A stretch of 14,352 nt of DNA. Source: Pavlovales sp. CCMP2436 (lineage: Eukaryota; Haptophyta; Pavlovophyceae; Pavlovales). Shown here piece by piece: positions 1 through 7,410 of this stretch. The stretch covers positions 57,587 through 71,938 of the forward strand of contig MU631844.1 of the NCBI GenBank assembly GCA_026770615.1, read 5' to 3'. Each line of letters starts with the position of its first letter. Position 1 is the first letter of the stretch. The position numbers and the translations under genes are program-made. A model generated the notes under the pieces. That model made no database searches, was not told the DNA's origin, and worked only from the letters and a program-made list of their open reading frames with translations.

Positions 1-10
1 GAAGCTCAAC

Positions 11-277
11 GTGGTCCCGCCCGTTGGTCGGCCGCTTGTCGTCAGTCGGGCGCGCCGGTCGGGCGTGCAGCCGCGCGCGCCCGAGGCGCCGACGATCTGG
101 GAGCTCCCCCGCAAAGCTTCACGGCGAGATCCTCGCCACTCTGTGGTGATGGACGCTGCTGGTGAGCACCTTGCACGCGGCGCGAGTTCCGTCACGCACG
201 TTGATTTAAGCTCCGCAGTACTGTCGCATGTAATGTTAACACTTTTTCTCATATGTAATTTTAATAGTGCAAGTTAG
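11..277 (+). other. Unassigned open frame in GC-rich edge segment
   Basis: The first 170 bases are GC-rich and open on the plus strand (a Pro/Arg/Val-rich reading), then composition falls abruptly to AT-rich. This could be the 3' end of a gene that begins outside the window, but the last third of the frame runs into AT-rich sequence belonging to a repeat, and I recognise no domain. The frame begins with a non-ATG codon in this window. It is listed only because the segment is otherwise unexplained. Confidence 0.12.
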
Positions 278-424
278 TTAACGGGATTTGAGTATCTCGG
301 AAAAAAAAAATTGGGAACCCAATTTTTTAGTAATGTTCAGGAGATCCTGGCCACTTTTCGCGTTTGGCTTCGTGCATTAGGTTGAATGGTCTTCCCCTGT
401 CCGGGGGTGACCTGAGCCATAGCC
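190..424. repeat. Partial copy of the inverted-repeat element at 4108-4580
   Basis: The right half of the 4108-4580 element is found again here in the same orientation. Bases 341-424 match 4503-4580, including the shared end TGACCTGAGCCATAGCC and the block TGAATGGTC. The AT-rich stretch 220-290 with repeated TGTAATTTTAA words resembles 4370-4430. The left terminal arm is not present in the window, so this is either a truncated copy or one whose left part was replaced. It contains a perfect short palindrome at 305-328. Confidence 0.6.
305..328. repeat. Perfect 11 bp inverted repeat, 2-base loop
   Basis: Bases 305-315 (AAAAAATTGGG) are the exact reverse complement of 318-328, separated by AA. 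It lies inside the partial repeat copy 190-424. It could form a hairpin or cruciform; no function is implied. Confidence 0.7.
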
Positions 425-647
425 CAACACTGTTCAGCCGACAATACAAAGCTGACGCGATGAAGCAGAGACTGTCTCTATTAATTAACGCACAGCAGCA
501 GCCTGTCGAGCTTGGTTATGAGTGTGGTTGCAGACCGTGTTCTTAGTGTTACCTCTACCGTCTAAGTTTGGAATAGACTGCGACTACTTGCGCCACCCCC
601 TGGAGCTTGCGATGAGGCTGGTGCGCGGTAGTGCGCGGTGAAGCCCG
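425..647. other. Intergenic, no gene seen
   Basis: This stretch lies between the repeat end and the stop codon of the TEX264-like gene. It would hold the 3' UTR of that minus-strand gene. Short frames here show no recognisable domain and no canonical poly(A) signal can be assigned with confidence. Confidence 0.4.
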
Positions 648-1371
648 TCACTCGCCGCCGACTGCCTTGGCCTCGCGCTTGGGCGAGAAGGCCTCGTTCA
701 TGTCGAGGGAGAAGTAGTAAGTGATCTCGCTGCCCTTAAAGATCTCCATTGCGCCCTGGACGTGCGGATACCACGGCATCGCCGCCACGGTCCTGTAAAC
801 GCGCCTCGCTCCTAATACGACCGTCGGGCTGATGAGGCCAGAGAAGAAGCCGACGTGGCACACTTCGAAGCGCGTCATGGGGACGCGCATCTCGCTCAGG
901 CCCGCGGCCTCCATCGCGTCCCGGTGCTCGTCGGCCTCGGCGGGCGTGACGGCAATGCCAATAACCGCGCAGAGCTCCTGTGTCGAGGGCGCGAGGGGCT
1001 GGTCTTCCTTGTAAATCACTGCGAGGCGGCGCAGCCCACACCTGAGCCGCACTTGGTCGATGAAGCCGAAGAGCCCCCCACGGACGCGAACGAGCCGACG
1101 TGCTGCTTGTAGAACACGCGGAACTCGGGCTCTTTGCACAGAAGGACACCGAGGGTGCAAGTACATACGCGTCTATCTGTCTGTGTCGAAACAAAGTGGG
1201 CACAGGGCCACGGAGGATGGGGCGTGAGCATCTTCAAATTAGCTGTGTACCGACGACGAAGGTGAAGACGACCCGCTGGCCGGCGTTCGCGAAGTACGTG
1301 CCCACCGCACCTGCCGCAGCCACAACCGCTAGCCCAGCCAGAACCAGAGGCGTGCCGAGAATGGAGGTCAT
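648..1371 (-). CDS. TEX264-like ER-anchored GyrI-fold protein, two exons, frameshifted
   Basis: Exon 1 (1371-1251) starts at an ATG and encodes a strongly hydrophobic N-terminal anchor (about residues 4-28, ending GAVGTYFA). The intron 1250-1132 has GT-AG ends and phase 1. Exon 2 (1131-648) encodes FRVFYKQHVGSF, then RRLAVIYKEDQPLAPSTQ and ARRVYRTVAAMPWYPHVQGA, the layout of animal TEX264: anchor, then a GyrI-like domain. TEX264 is known as an ER-phagy receptor, but the product here would be only about 201 aa and lacks the long acidic C-terminal tail that carries the LC3-binding motif in animals, so that role is not shown. The frame breaks at the C run 1074-1079: 605 exon bases are present where 606 would fit. 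This is one missing base, either a sequencing deletion or a real null allele. The gene is head-to-head with DGAT2. The alternative name is simply GyrI-like domain protein. Confidence 0.68.
1132..1250 (-). other. Intron of TEX264-like gene (GT-AG)
   Basis: The donor is GTACAC after exon base 1251 and the acceptor is CAAAG before 1131. Phase 1 on both sides gives a Glu codon across the junction. The interior is less GC-rich and pyrimidine-rich before the acceptor (TGTCCTTCTG). I chose this acceptor because AG two bases later would break the frame. Confidence 0.6.
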
Positions 1372-1673
1372 CCACGTGAGGCCCTGGGCACTGAGCTCTC
1401 ACTCTGTCAGCCGCGGGAGCGGGCGTGTCGCAAGATGACCCTCATCAAAGAATAAAAGAATAAAATTCAAAATTTTCAATTTTGCTGTTTGCTCAAGTTT
1501 GTCTGGGGCTGCACGTGGATGTATTTTTATTCCCCTTGGCTGCACCGCGAACCGCTCTCGAATGCAGCCCTCTATCGCTCCAGCGAACGCATCCGCCATC
1601 CGGCCATGCGCATCCGCGCGTCAAGCTCGTCGGCAGTCGCGAGACCGCTCTCGGAGGCTTCGAGCGCTGCAGG
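1238..1673. repeat. Copy A of duplicated divergent promoter and gene starts
   Basis: The block holds the intact TEX264-like first exon (minus), the AT-rich spacer around 1440-1500 and, at 1644-1673, a decayed DGAT2 start region (GACCGCTCTCGGAGGCT, then CTGCAG where the real gene has ATGCAG). The same order of parts recurs at 1677-1866. Bases 1500-1643 of copy A have no counterpart in copy B, so they were inserted here or lost there. Confidence 0.65.
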
Positions 1674-1676
1674 GGT

Positions 1677-1866
1677 TGTAGCTGTGTACCGACGACGTAG
1701 GTGAAGACGGCACGCTGACCGGCGATCGCAAAGTACGTGCCCGCCGCACCCGCCGCAGCCGCGCCAGAATCAGAGGCGGGCCCCCGGGCACTGAGTCCGC
1801 TTCTCGTCATCAAAAAAGCGAATTAAATATTTGCTCGACCGCTCTCGGAGGCTCCGAGCGATGCAG
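1677..1866. repeat. Copy B of duplicated divergent promoter, with decayed TEX264-like exon 1
   Basis: Bases 1679-1813 match the first exon of the TEX264-like gene in the same orientation. The minus-strand reading contains GTYFAIAGQRAVFTYVVGTQ against GTYFANAGQRVVFTFVVGTQ in the intact exon. The copy lacks the ATG and part of the hydrophobic anchor through short deletions, so it is a broken duplicate. It runs through a short AT-rich spacer (1815-1833) into the functional DGAT2 start at 1861. The region probably acts as the DGAT2 promoter. Confidence 0.65.
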
Positions 1867-3548
1867 CACTCGCCCCCCCGCTGGCTTGCCGCGTCGCTGG
1901 CGTCGCTCGCGCTCGTGATCGGCCTCCTCGCCGCCGGCCAGTCGATCCTCGCGCTCGTGCTGGCCGCGGCGCTTGCCTTCTCGCGCGGTCGGGCGTGCAA
2001 GCAGACAACACCGTGGGGGCCGCGCTGGCTTGCGCTGCTCGTAGCCCGACTGCTCACCGCCGTTGCGGGTGCGTTTGGCGTCGGGCATGACGTTTTATGG
2101 CCGGGCACCATCGACCCCGGCCAGCAGTACATGATCGTCTGGTAAGCACCGGCGGAGCTTCGCCCTGCTGTACGCACTCAATGTCTGCCCTGACCACCTG
2201 TCCTTCCTGCCTGCGATAGGTTCCCACACGGCGCGATGACCGTCTCGGCCCTCTTCTTCGGCGGGCTCCTATCGCTCCGCAGGCAGCCGGTCGAGTGGTA
2301 CACAGGAGTGGCGAGCATCCTCTTCAACTGCCCTGGGCTTCGCGAAGTGCTTTTACTGCTCAACGCGCGCGAAATCTCGCGCGGTGTGATGGACTCGCTG
2401 CTCGCTGCTGGCCACTCAGTCGGCGTGCAGGTACTGTCTTTAAGCCTGGTACTGCATCGATGCAAAAACCTTTTGCCCATCTCCGTGGCCCTGCCTGCGC
2501 CCTCTGGCTCTGCCCTAGGACTATGGCTCCGCAGCCTGCTACATGTGTGCTGTGTAATTTATTCCGCTCATTCGACCTCTTATCGGTTCATAACGACGTC
2601 ACCTTCGCAAGTGAATCCGCCGTGCCCGCAGGTACCTCCAGCTGAATTTGCTATCGGTATATGTACCCGTCTCTGCCTTATAATACTGTCCCTGCAGCCG
2701 GGGGGGGGGAGCCTGTGGCATCTGCTATAAGTTCGTCATTAACCTCACCTCTACCACCATCCCTGCTGCCAGGACTGATGTCTGACGTAGACCAAGTCAA
2801 TGAGCGAACACCGCATGTTGAACCATGCTAAGCTGCTAATAATAAATTAATATAATAACAATAAATAATAAATAATGAATAATAAATAATAAATAATAAA
2901 TAATAAATAATAATAATCTGCAGCCGGGGGGGATATACGAGCAGCTTCACTCCGACCACCGCCGCGAGCAGGCCTTCTTCCCGCCCAACCTCACCTTCAT
3001 TCGGTTGGCGATGGCGGTGAGATATGCGGCACTATCACTCCTCGCCGCTATAAAAGTGAACATATAAATTAATTTATATATGAATGTAGGTGATTTATAT
3101 AATTTATTCTTTGTTGCATCAGCACGGCACGCCACTGCTCCCGCTCTACCTCTTCGGCGAGAATCAGCTCTACGCGACCAGTCCGTTGCTGCAGGCGCTC
3201 GCGCGCTTCGTCTACGGACTGACCGGCATCCCGGCGCTCATCCCCCTTGGTCGCTGGGGCTTGCCAACGATCGTCCCCAAACCCAGACACGTCGCAATCC
3301 GCTTCGGGCGGCCTGTGCACGTGGGTCCCCCGCAGAAGGAGCCGAGCGACGCGGCCGTTGAAGAGGTGTACATCCGGTACACGGCCGAGCTCAACCGCCT
3401 GTGGAACGAGCACAAGGCCGCGCTCCCGCCTGAGGTCGCTGCTCAAGGGCTGAACATCGTGCGGAGGACGCGACCCGTACAGCCACCTCAGGCGAAGCTC
3501 GGCAGAGCTGCAGCGACCAACGGCTGCGCGGACGCGGCTCGTCACTGA
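1861..3548 (+). CDS. DGAT2: Diacylglycerol acyltransferase type 2 (DGAT2), four exons
   Basis: Exons 1861-2141, 2220-2430, 2924-3016 and 3123-3548 join in frame to 1011 bases (336 aa), the usual size for the family. The enzyme transfers an acyl group from acyl-CoA to diacylglycerol, the last step of triacylglycerol synthesis, in the ER membrane. Evidence: hydrophobic N-terminal segments (about 8-40); the HPHG-type motif as FPHG at residues 95-98, which spans the first junction; the PGG motif at 165-167; FIRLAMAHGTPLLPLYLFGEN ending at residue 209, the family's core block; and a C-terminal EEVYIRYTAELNRLWNEHK segment. The usual first His of HPHG is Phe here. The first in-frame ATG is 1861; upstream frame extension has no ATG. 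Monoacylglycerol or wax ester acyltransferases of the same family cannot be excluded. Confidence 0.9.
2142..2219 (+). other. DGAT2 intron 1 (GT-AG, 78 bases)
   Basis: The donor is GTAAGC and the acceptor GATAG. Phase 2 splits the Trp codon just before FPHG. Joining restores the conserved motif, which supports the call. Confidence 0.85.
2431..2923 (+). other. DGAT2 intron 2 (493 bases) with transposed insertion
   Basis: The donor is GTACTG and the acceptor CTGCAG directly before the PGG codons, phase 0. The intron is several times longer than its neighbours (78 and 106 bases) because a SINE-like element with an AT-rich tail sits in its 3' part. An upstream duplicate acceptor, CTGCAG at 2692-2697, is also followed by Pro-Gly-Gly codons but leads to a stop at 2728-2730. 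Confidence 0.85.
2698..2917 (+). mobile_element. SINE-like element, copy 1, in DGAT2 intron 2
   Basis: A unit of about 140 bases (poly-G start, CCTGTGGCA, AACCTCACCTCTACCACC, GTTGAACCATGCT) is about 80% identical by eye to 7411-7551. It is followed by about 80 bases of degenerate (AAT)n and AATAAT tail. It is flanked by a direct repeat, CTGCAGCC plus G run, at 2692-2707 and 2918-2932, which fits a target-site duplication. A simple-repeat tail with a flanking duplication is the mark of a non-LTR-driven insertion. The word AAGTTCG near the start weakly resembles a Pol III B box; no clear A box was seen. Confidence 0.6.
3017..3122 (+). other. DGAT2 intron 3 (GT-AG, 106 bases, AT-rich)
   Basis: The donor is GTGAGA and the acceptor GCATCAG, phase 0, joining RLAMA to HGTPLLPLY as expected for the family. 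Composition is sharply AT-rich against the exons. Confidence 0.88.
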
Positions 3549-3713
3549 GCACACCCCTCTCACTCTGTCGGCTCAACTATCGTCCCGCATCAGCCACTGT
3601 GACAGTGTGACTTCCTCGGCTCCGTCTCCATTCCGCCGATCCATTCCGTCTCCCTGGCCTAGCCCCGCCACCCGGTGTGCCCGGCTTCCACCTGACCGTC
3701 AGAGCACAGCTAG
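3549..3713. other. Presumed DGAT2 3' UTR and spacer, pyrimidine-rich
   Basis: C/T-rich sequence follows the stop codon. No gene or clear poly(A) signal is seen. The first repeated retroelement tail starts right after it. Confidence 0.35.
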
Positions 3714-3797
3714 TTATATATATTTCTGATAGGGATTCAAGCTGGCGTCTGACTGTTCTGAATGGTATTGGTGTGCTGGTCTGAGCGCTGCGTCGCC
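3714..3797 (-). repeat. Retroelement 3'-tail repeat, copy 1 (5'-truncated)
   Basis: It shares GATAGGGATTCAAGCTGGCG and the following 50 bases with copies at 3952-4051 and 8410-8506. On the minus strand all copies end with CCTATCA, any base, AAATATAT. Upstream (minus-sense 5') this copy diverges straight after GCGTCGCC, earlier than the other two, so the 5' edge varies while the 3' edge is fixed. It has a small insertion (GGTATT) in the middle. Confidence 0.65.
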
Positions 3798-3875
3798 ACG
3801 TATATATATCATCATCCACTACTTCTACCAGCTCTCCATTTCGGCGTAGCGCGTAGGAGCCTGCGTCGGAGCGCT

Positions 3876-4105
3876 AAGATCAGCCTGACTTGAACTTGAA
3901 ACGTACCGTCAGCCCGAACCCCCCTACATTAATATAGTGTTATCAGTTCTATGTATATATTTGTGATAGGGATTCAAGCTGGCGTCTGACTGTTCTGAAT
4001 GTTGTGCTGGTCTGAGCGCTGCGTCGCCCATTGCCTGCTGCACGTGCCTTAATGTAGGGGTATTCGGGCTGGCGGTACGTTTCAAGTTCAAGTCAGGTTG
4101 ATCTT
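3876..4105. mobile_element. Inverted-repeat (foldback) element with ~57 bp arms
   Basis: The left arm 3876-3933 is the near-perfect reverse complement of 4049-4105. The shared core reads CTGACTTGAACTTGAAACGT on the left and its complement on the right, with a handful of mismatches. The loop holds the second retroelement tail (3952-4051). No open frame is present. The size (about 230 bp) fits a MITE or foldback element, but no target-site duplication was seen and outer edges are uncertain, since weaker pairing extends about 10 bases beyond both ends. Confidence 0.6.
3952..4051 (-). repeat. Retroelement 3'-tail repeat, copy 2
   Basis: The copy matches 8410-8506 up to the word GTGCCTTA and so extends further 5' (minus sense) than copy 1. 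It lies between the two arms of the 3876-4105 inverted repeat. Confidence 0.65.
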
Positions 4106-4107
4106 GG

Positions 4108-4580
4108 GGCTCTGGCTTCGGTCACCCCCCCCCAGCCCGCAAGTGGGGGACGACCATCCATAGTATTGCGAGCCTGCATGCTCGAAGCCAGAGCTCGCTC
4201 TAGACTCGCTGGATTCGTCTCGGCGAGCTCTATTTTTCAGAAATTTGTGAATTCGTGTGCGTGGGGTAGTAAATCAGTAACTAACAAGGTGATATTTTTT
4301 GTAAAGGTGATCCGCCATGCTGAAAGCGTTCACCAGCTCCCAAAACTTCTTTAAATGTGAGTTTTCCGTATGTAATTTTAAAATATTTTTAAAAAATGAA
4401 TGGTTTGTACGTAATTTTAAGAGGTAAGTTACTTATTGGTGGCGTCGCTTTTTGGAAAGTTAGATACGAATCTACTGCAGATGTCTACATTTCAAAATTA
4501 AATGGCCAGGTTTCGTTACTGGCTTCGGGAAATCGCTATGAATGGTCGTGTGCTGGGGGGGGATGACCTGAGCCATAGCC
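4108..4580. mobile_element. Inverted-repeat element, 473 bases, ~80-base imperfect arms
   Basis: The left arm (about 4108-4190) begins GGCTCTGGCTTCGGTCAC, C run, CAGC. The reverse complement of the right arm (about 4503-4580) begins GGCTATGGCTCAGGTCAT, C run, CAGC. Both then share CGACCAT-CATAG and CGAAGCCAG. The left arm carries a 10-16 base insertion. The AT-rich interior (4230-4500) has no convincing gene. A half copy lies at 190-424. The element starts two bases after the 3876-4105 element ends, so they are nested or inserted side by side. Probably a non-autonomous DNA transposon. Confidence 0.55.
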
Positions 4581-5140
4581 ATGGGGGCCTTCCCGACGTC
4601 CCCGTTGGCTGAAAAGCCAGGGCTCATTCGTTAACCCCCCGGGGCGCATTTGGGTCGCCGAATATCGCCTACTGCGAATAAAAAATAAGCGCAAATAAAT
4701 AAATTAAATACATAGAAAAGTGTTTTTCTATTTTTGAGAACCAGGCCGTGCACACCGCGGGGACTCGGTTTCCAGCCGCGCCGCGCCTCGGAGGTGGAGC
4801 CACTGGATCGTGAGCGGCCATGGCGCTCGCAGGGGTGCTCGCCAAGACCACCATGTCGACTTTGAGGCGCGCAGGTGCGGCCGTCGCGCCCTCGGTCGCC
4901 TGAGGCGGGGAACGCTGAGGCGGGTCTTCGGATGAGAAGGGCACACAGCTCGCCTACGAGGCGAGCTTTCGAAGTAGAAAAGCACACAGCTCGCCTTTGA
5001 GGTGGGCGACGGCGCCCGGTTCTTCTAGTTGAAGCGGGCCGTCCTTGGTCCCCAGAGAGGCGGGAGAGCTGTGTCCCTTCCCGCGTCTCCTCCTACAATT
5101 TCCTCGTTTCTAACTAGGCTCTTGTAAGCTAGAAACTAAC
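4581..5140. other. Intergenic, no assignable gene; short direct repeat and hairpin
   Basis: GC-rich islands (4740-4940, 4990-5100) are separated by AT-rich sequence. A 27-aa plus-strand frame from the ATG at 4820 (MALAGVLAKTTMSTLRRAGA, then a few residues to the stop) looks like an organelle transit peptide but ends at once and no continuation was found. The word GCACACAGCTCGCCT recurs at 4941-4955 and 4982-4996 (41-base spacing). GCTCGCC at 4948-4954 pairs with GGCGAGC at 4960-4966. Confidence 0.35.
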
Positions 5141-5441
5141 TAACTGCTGCTACCTCGAGGACTTTGATCGGACGGAACTCGCTCAAGCGGAGTCGGTACG
5201 AGCCGTTACACTGCCGGCACAGCAGATGGCGGCGTGGGTAGCCGAGTGCAAACTGATCGGCCTGTCCTTGTCAGCGAACGATATCCATCCTGTCATTCGC
5301 TCGCCGGCAGACGCCCTCGCTGGCAAGCACATCAGAGGTGCTCTAGTAGCTGCTATCGCGCAATCGACTGGGCTCGGAGCATGTACTGACCGCATGGCGC
5401 GGAGGCACCCGGCGACCGTGCCACCTACCTTTCCGTCATGA
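5124..5441 (+). other. Unrecognised open frame, possible exon or old coding fragment
   Basis: The frame is open from the in-frame TAG near 5120 to the stop at 5441. It includes YLEDFDRTELAQAESVRAV, then AAWVAECKLIGLSLSAND and SPADALAGKHIRGALVAAI. Composition of residues is protein-like, and the first ATG is 5226. No domain is recognised, flanking splice sites are not clear, and the opposite strand is also open, so this may be chance. Confidence 0.2.
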
Positions 5442-5624
5442 GGGAGCTTGGCTGTGCTGTGCCATCGCGCCGCCGCTCCGCGGTGCGATTGGCGGGGGCT
5501 GGAGCACGGTAAGCTGCGCGTTGAGCAACACGTCACGCAGCTTAGGCTTCGAGTCGTCGTCCACCTCGTCGTCCACGTATTCCCGAGTCGTCGGCGGTGC
5601 GGGCGTGGAGGCGAGGTCTGCCAT
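5436..5624 (-). other. Small open frame, possible first exon, acidic N-terminus
   Basis: The frame starts from ATG at 5624 just after an A-rich stretch. It begins MADLASTPAPPTTREYVDDE and continues with an acidic stretch and LRDVLLNAQLTVLQ, then ends after 62 codons. It reads like a protein N-terminus, but the GTAGGT donor near 5430 lies at or past the stop and no downstream exon was found. Function unknown. Confidence 0.2.
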
Positions 5625-5728
5625 GCTTTTTTTTTCTAGTAGGATCGGGTCCGCGCCGCCCGGTCCGAGCGCTCCTCGCTCGCCGAGCGCGAGGCGGAAG
5701 CGAGACAGAACGCGTTTGGGCGTTTTGC

Positions 5729-5752
5729 CTTGAGGGCCAATTGGCCTTCAAG
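5729..5752. repeat. 24 bp near-perfect palindrome
   Basis: CTTGAGGGCCAATTGGCC followed by TTCAAG is self-complementary except at one symmetric pair. It lies in non-coding sequence. It could be a dimer binding site, but nothing nearby supports that. Confidence 0.55.
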
Positions 5753-6060
5753 CCAGAATCGAGTTTTATGTCTTCCTTCTTAAAAGGCAAATAACCGCCG
5801 CTCCATTTAAAACAAAGCACAAGCCTGAAGCGAACAACTTTTTTCACACTCCTCTTAATCCTTTTTTATTTAAACTGGTCCGGGTCGTACAATCATGGGC
5901 TTGGAAACCTTAGGGGGCTTTTCAGTTATTGATAGGTCGGTAAGCAAATGACCGGACGGCCATTCTGTCCATCGCACGGGTTGAGGGGCTGCATGACGAG
6001 AAGAGTGAGGGGCTGCGCCCGCCTGTGAACGCGGAAAAGGTTTTCAAAATCGGCGCCGTG
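5753..6060. other. Intergenic, no gene seen
   Basis: AT-rich stretch (5780-5880) followed by mixed sequence. The minus-strand frames that cross it continue from the tandem repeats and show no domain. Confidence 0.35.
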
Positions 6061-6067
6061 ATATCTA

Positions 6068-6450
6068 ACTTTTCCCAATATTGGTACCGGAGCAGGGATG
6101 GGGGCTGAGAGGTGGGGGCTCGCTTGGAGGTTGGCTGCGACTTGCGGGTCAAGGGGAGGATGTGCATGCATCTCGTCTGCCCTCCGTGGTTGTGCGCCAC
6201 CGCGTCCCACGAAGTCGGTGTGAGCGAGGGTTTTGATACTGACGGGAGGCTCGATCTCACTTTTCCCCAATGTTGGTATCGGAGGAGGGATGGAGGCTGA
6301 AGGAGAGGTGGGGGCTCGGTTGGCGGTTGGCTGCGACTTGCGGGTCAAGGGGAGGATGTGCATTCATCCCGTCTGCCCTCCGTGAGTGTGCGCCCCCGCG
6401 TCCCACGAGGTCGGTGTGAGCGAGGGTCTTGATGCTGACGGGAGGCTCGC
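6068..6450. repeat. Two tandem units of about 191-196 bp
   Basis: Unit 1 (6068-6258) and unit 2 (6259-6450) are about 85% identical by eye. Shared landmarks are GGTTGGCTGCGACTTGCGGG, TCAAGGGGAGGATGTGCAT, TCTGCCCTCCGTG and GACGGGAGGCTCG. Both strands have open stretches through parts of the units, and on the minus strand both give PPVSIKTLAHTD and HPPLDPQVAAN, but no domain is recognised and stops break the series. Most likely a satellite-type duplication. Confidence 0.75.
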
Positions 6451-6609
6451 GCACGGTCTGGGGGCATGGGCGAGACGGCCGGGATCGGTGGGTTGCGGGT
6501 TGACTTGCGCAACTGGCTTTCGACACCGCACGTGCTCGCATGACAGCTACGCGCTCGATGCGGGTAGACATCTGCAGGCGCGTGGACGACGGGAAGGCGA
6601 GCACAAGCT

Positions 6610-6960
6610 GAAGCAGCATGCGACGTGTCAGACAAGCTTGAGCAGCTTGAAGATGAGCCGCTTGAGGACGAGCCGCGCGTGAACGAGCCGCTCGTGAAGG
6701 TAGGCGGGGCGAGCTTGAGCACCGACAGGCGAGCTCGACGAAGAACAAGCTTGAGCCGCGTGCCTGACGAAGTTGAAGGGCGGCGAGCACGACGAAGGAC
6801 AAGCTCGAGCCGCGCGCTGGACCAAGATGAAGGGCGGCGGGCTTGAGCACGTCGGCGAGAAAGGCGAGCCCAACACGCGCTCGAGCGAGCTTGATGGCGG
6901 GGCGACGACGAAGATGAAGAAGGCGGGTGAGAGGCGGTGAGCGTGATGGCGGGTCGCGGT
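6610..6960. repeat. GC-rich minisatellite-like tract with 54 bp units
   Basis: Two clear units start ACGAAG at 6738 and 6792 (54-base period), each with ACAAGCT-GAGCCGCG and GAAGGGCGGCG. Looser relatives (GACAAGCTTGAGCAGCTTGA at 6631) lie on both sides. On the minus strand the period gives 18-residue repeats (ARGSSL-FV-LA). The tract is purine-rich (AAG/GAG/GCG) on the plus strand. No gene is assigned. Confidence 0.55.
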
Positions 6961-7035
6961 TTGACCTTGGGCGATTTTTTTTAAACGTAATTAAGCCAGT
7001 AGGGTGTTGTAACTATTGTTTGTACTGGGTGTCAG

Positions 7036-7090
7036 TTGACATTGTCATTTGACATTTTTTTGGGATATTGTCAGTTGACATTTTTGGGAT
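7036..7090. repeat. Short direct repeats of TTGACATTTTT-GGGAT
   Basis: GTCAGTTGACAT and TTTTTGGGATA recur twice within 60 bases in AT-rich sequence. Probably local replication slippage. Confidence 0.5.
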
Positions 7091-7168
7091 ACAATTATTG
7101 GGGTAGCGGCTGGACCCTTCAGAGTCGCGTTTCCAGGATTAAGTCATTTTCCAAGCTTATTACTAGAC

Positions 7169-7375
7169 TGCGCGCGCGGCCGCTGGTGCCCGGGGTGCAC
7201 CTTGGTTCCGGCGCACCGGCCGCTCGGCAAACGGGCCCGAGGACACCCCTGCGCACGCGGACGGCGCGTACCGTGACGACAACTGGCGCAGCCACAATGC
7301 CGACCGGGGCGCACGCTTCGGCCGAGGTGGCCGCGGCTGCCGCGGCGGCCGCGGCGGACAGGGCACACGCACCTA
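7169..7375 (+). CDS. Possible 3' exon encoding an RGG-rich tail
   Basis: After an AT-rich stretch ending TTACTAG, a GC-rich frame runs 68 codons to TAA at 7373-7375. It reads GAPWFRRTGRSANGPEDTPA, then GAYRDDNWRSHNADRG, then ARFGRGGRGCRGGRGGQGTR. The RGG/GRG tail is the kind found at the ends of RNA-binding proteins and usually carries arginine methylation. No ATG is present and no upstream exon was identified, so this is a fragment or terminal exon; TTACTAG would serve as the acceptor. The low-complexity GGC/CGC repeats also give a poly-Ala reading on both strands, so the frame choice rests on the sense-looking upstream part. Confidence 0.33.
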
Positions 7376-7410
7376 ATTGGACGTGAGCGTTGTGTGTGTT
7401 GGGAGAGTGA

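Noticed and set aside
826..865. CTGATGAG resembling a hammerhead ribozyme core
   Set aside because: No matching GAAA strand and stems, and the bases code for part of the TEX264-like protein on the other strand.
4631..4987. Overlapping minus-strand frames in a GC-rich island
   Set aside because: Three frames are open at once, with Arg/Pro/Ser-rich content typical of GC bias; no motif seen.
5183..5536. 117-codon minus-strand frame
   Set aside because: Antisense to a plus frame that looks more protein-like; no recognisable domain.
5926..6363. Minus-strand repetitive protein across the 191-bp units
   Set aside because: Open frame follows from the duplicated DNA; stops and frame changes between units, no domain.
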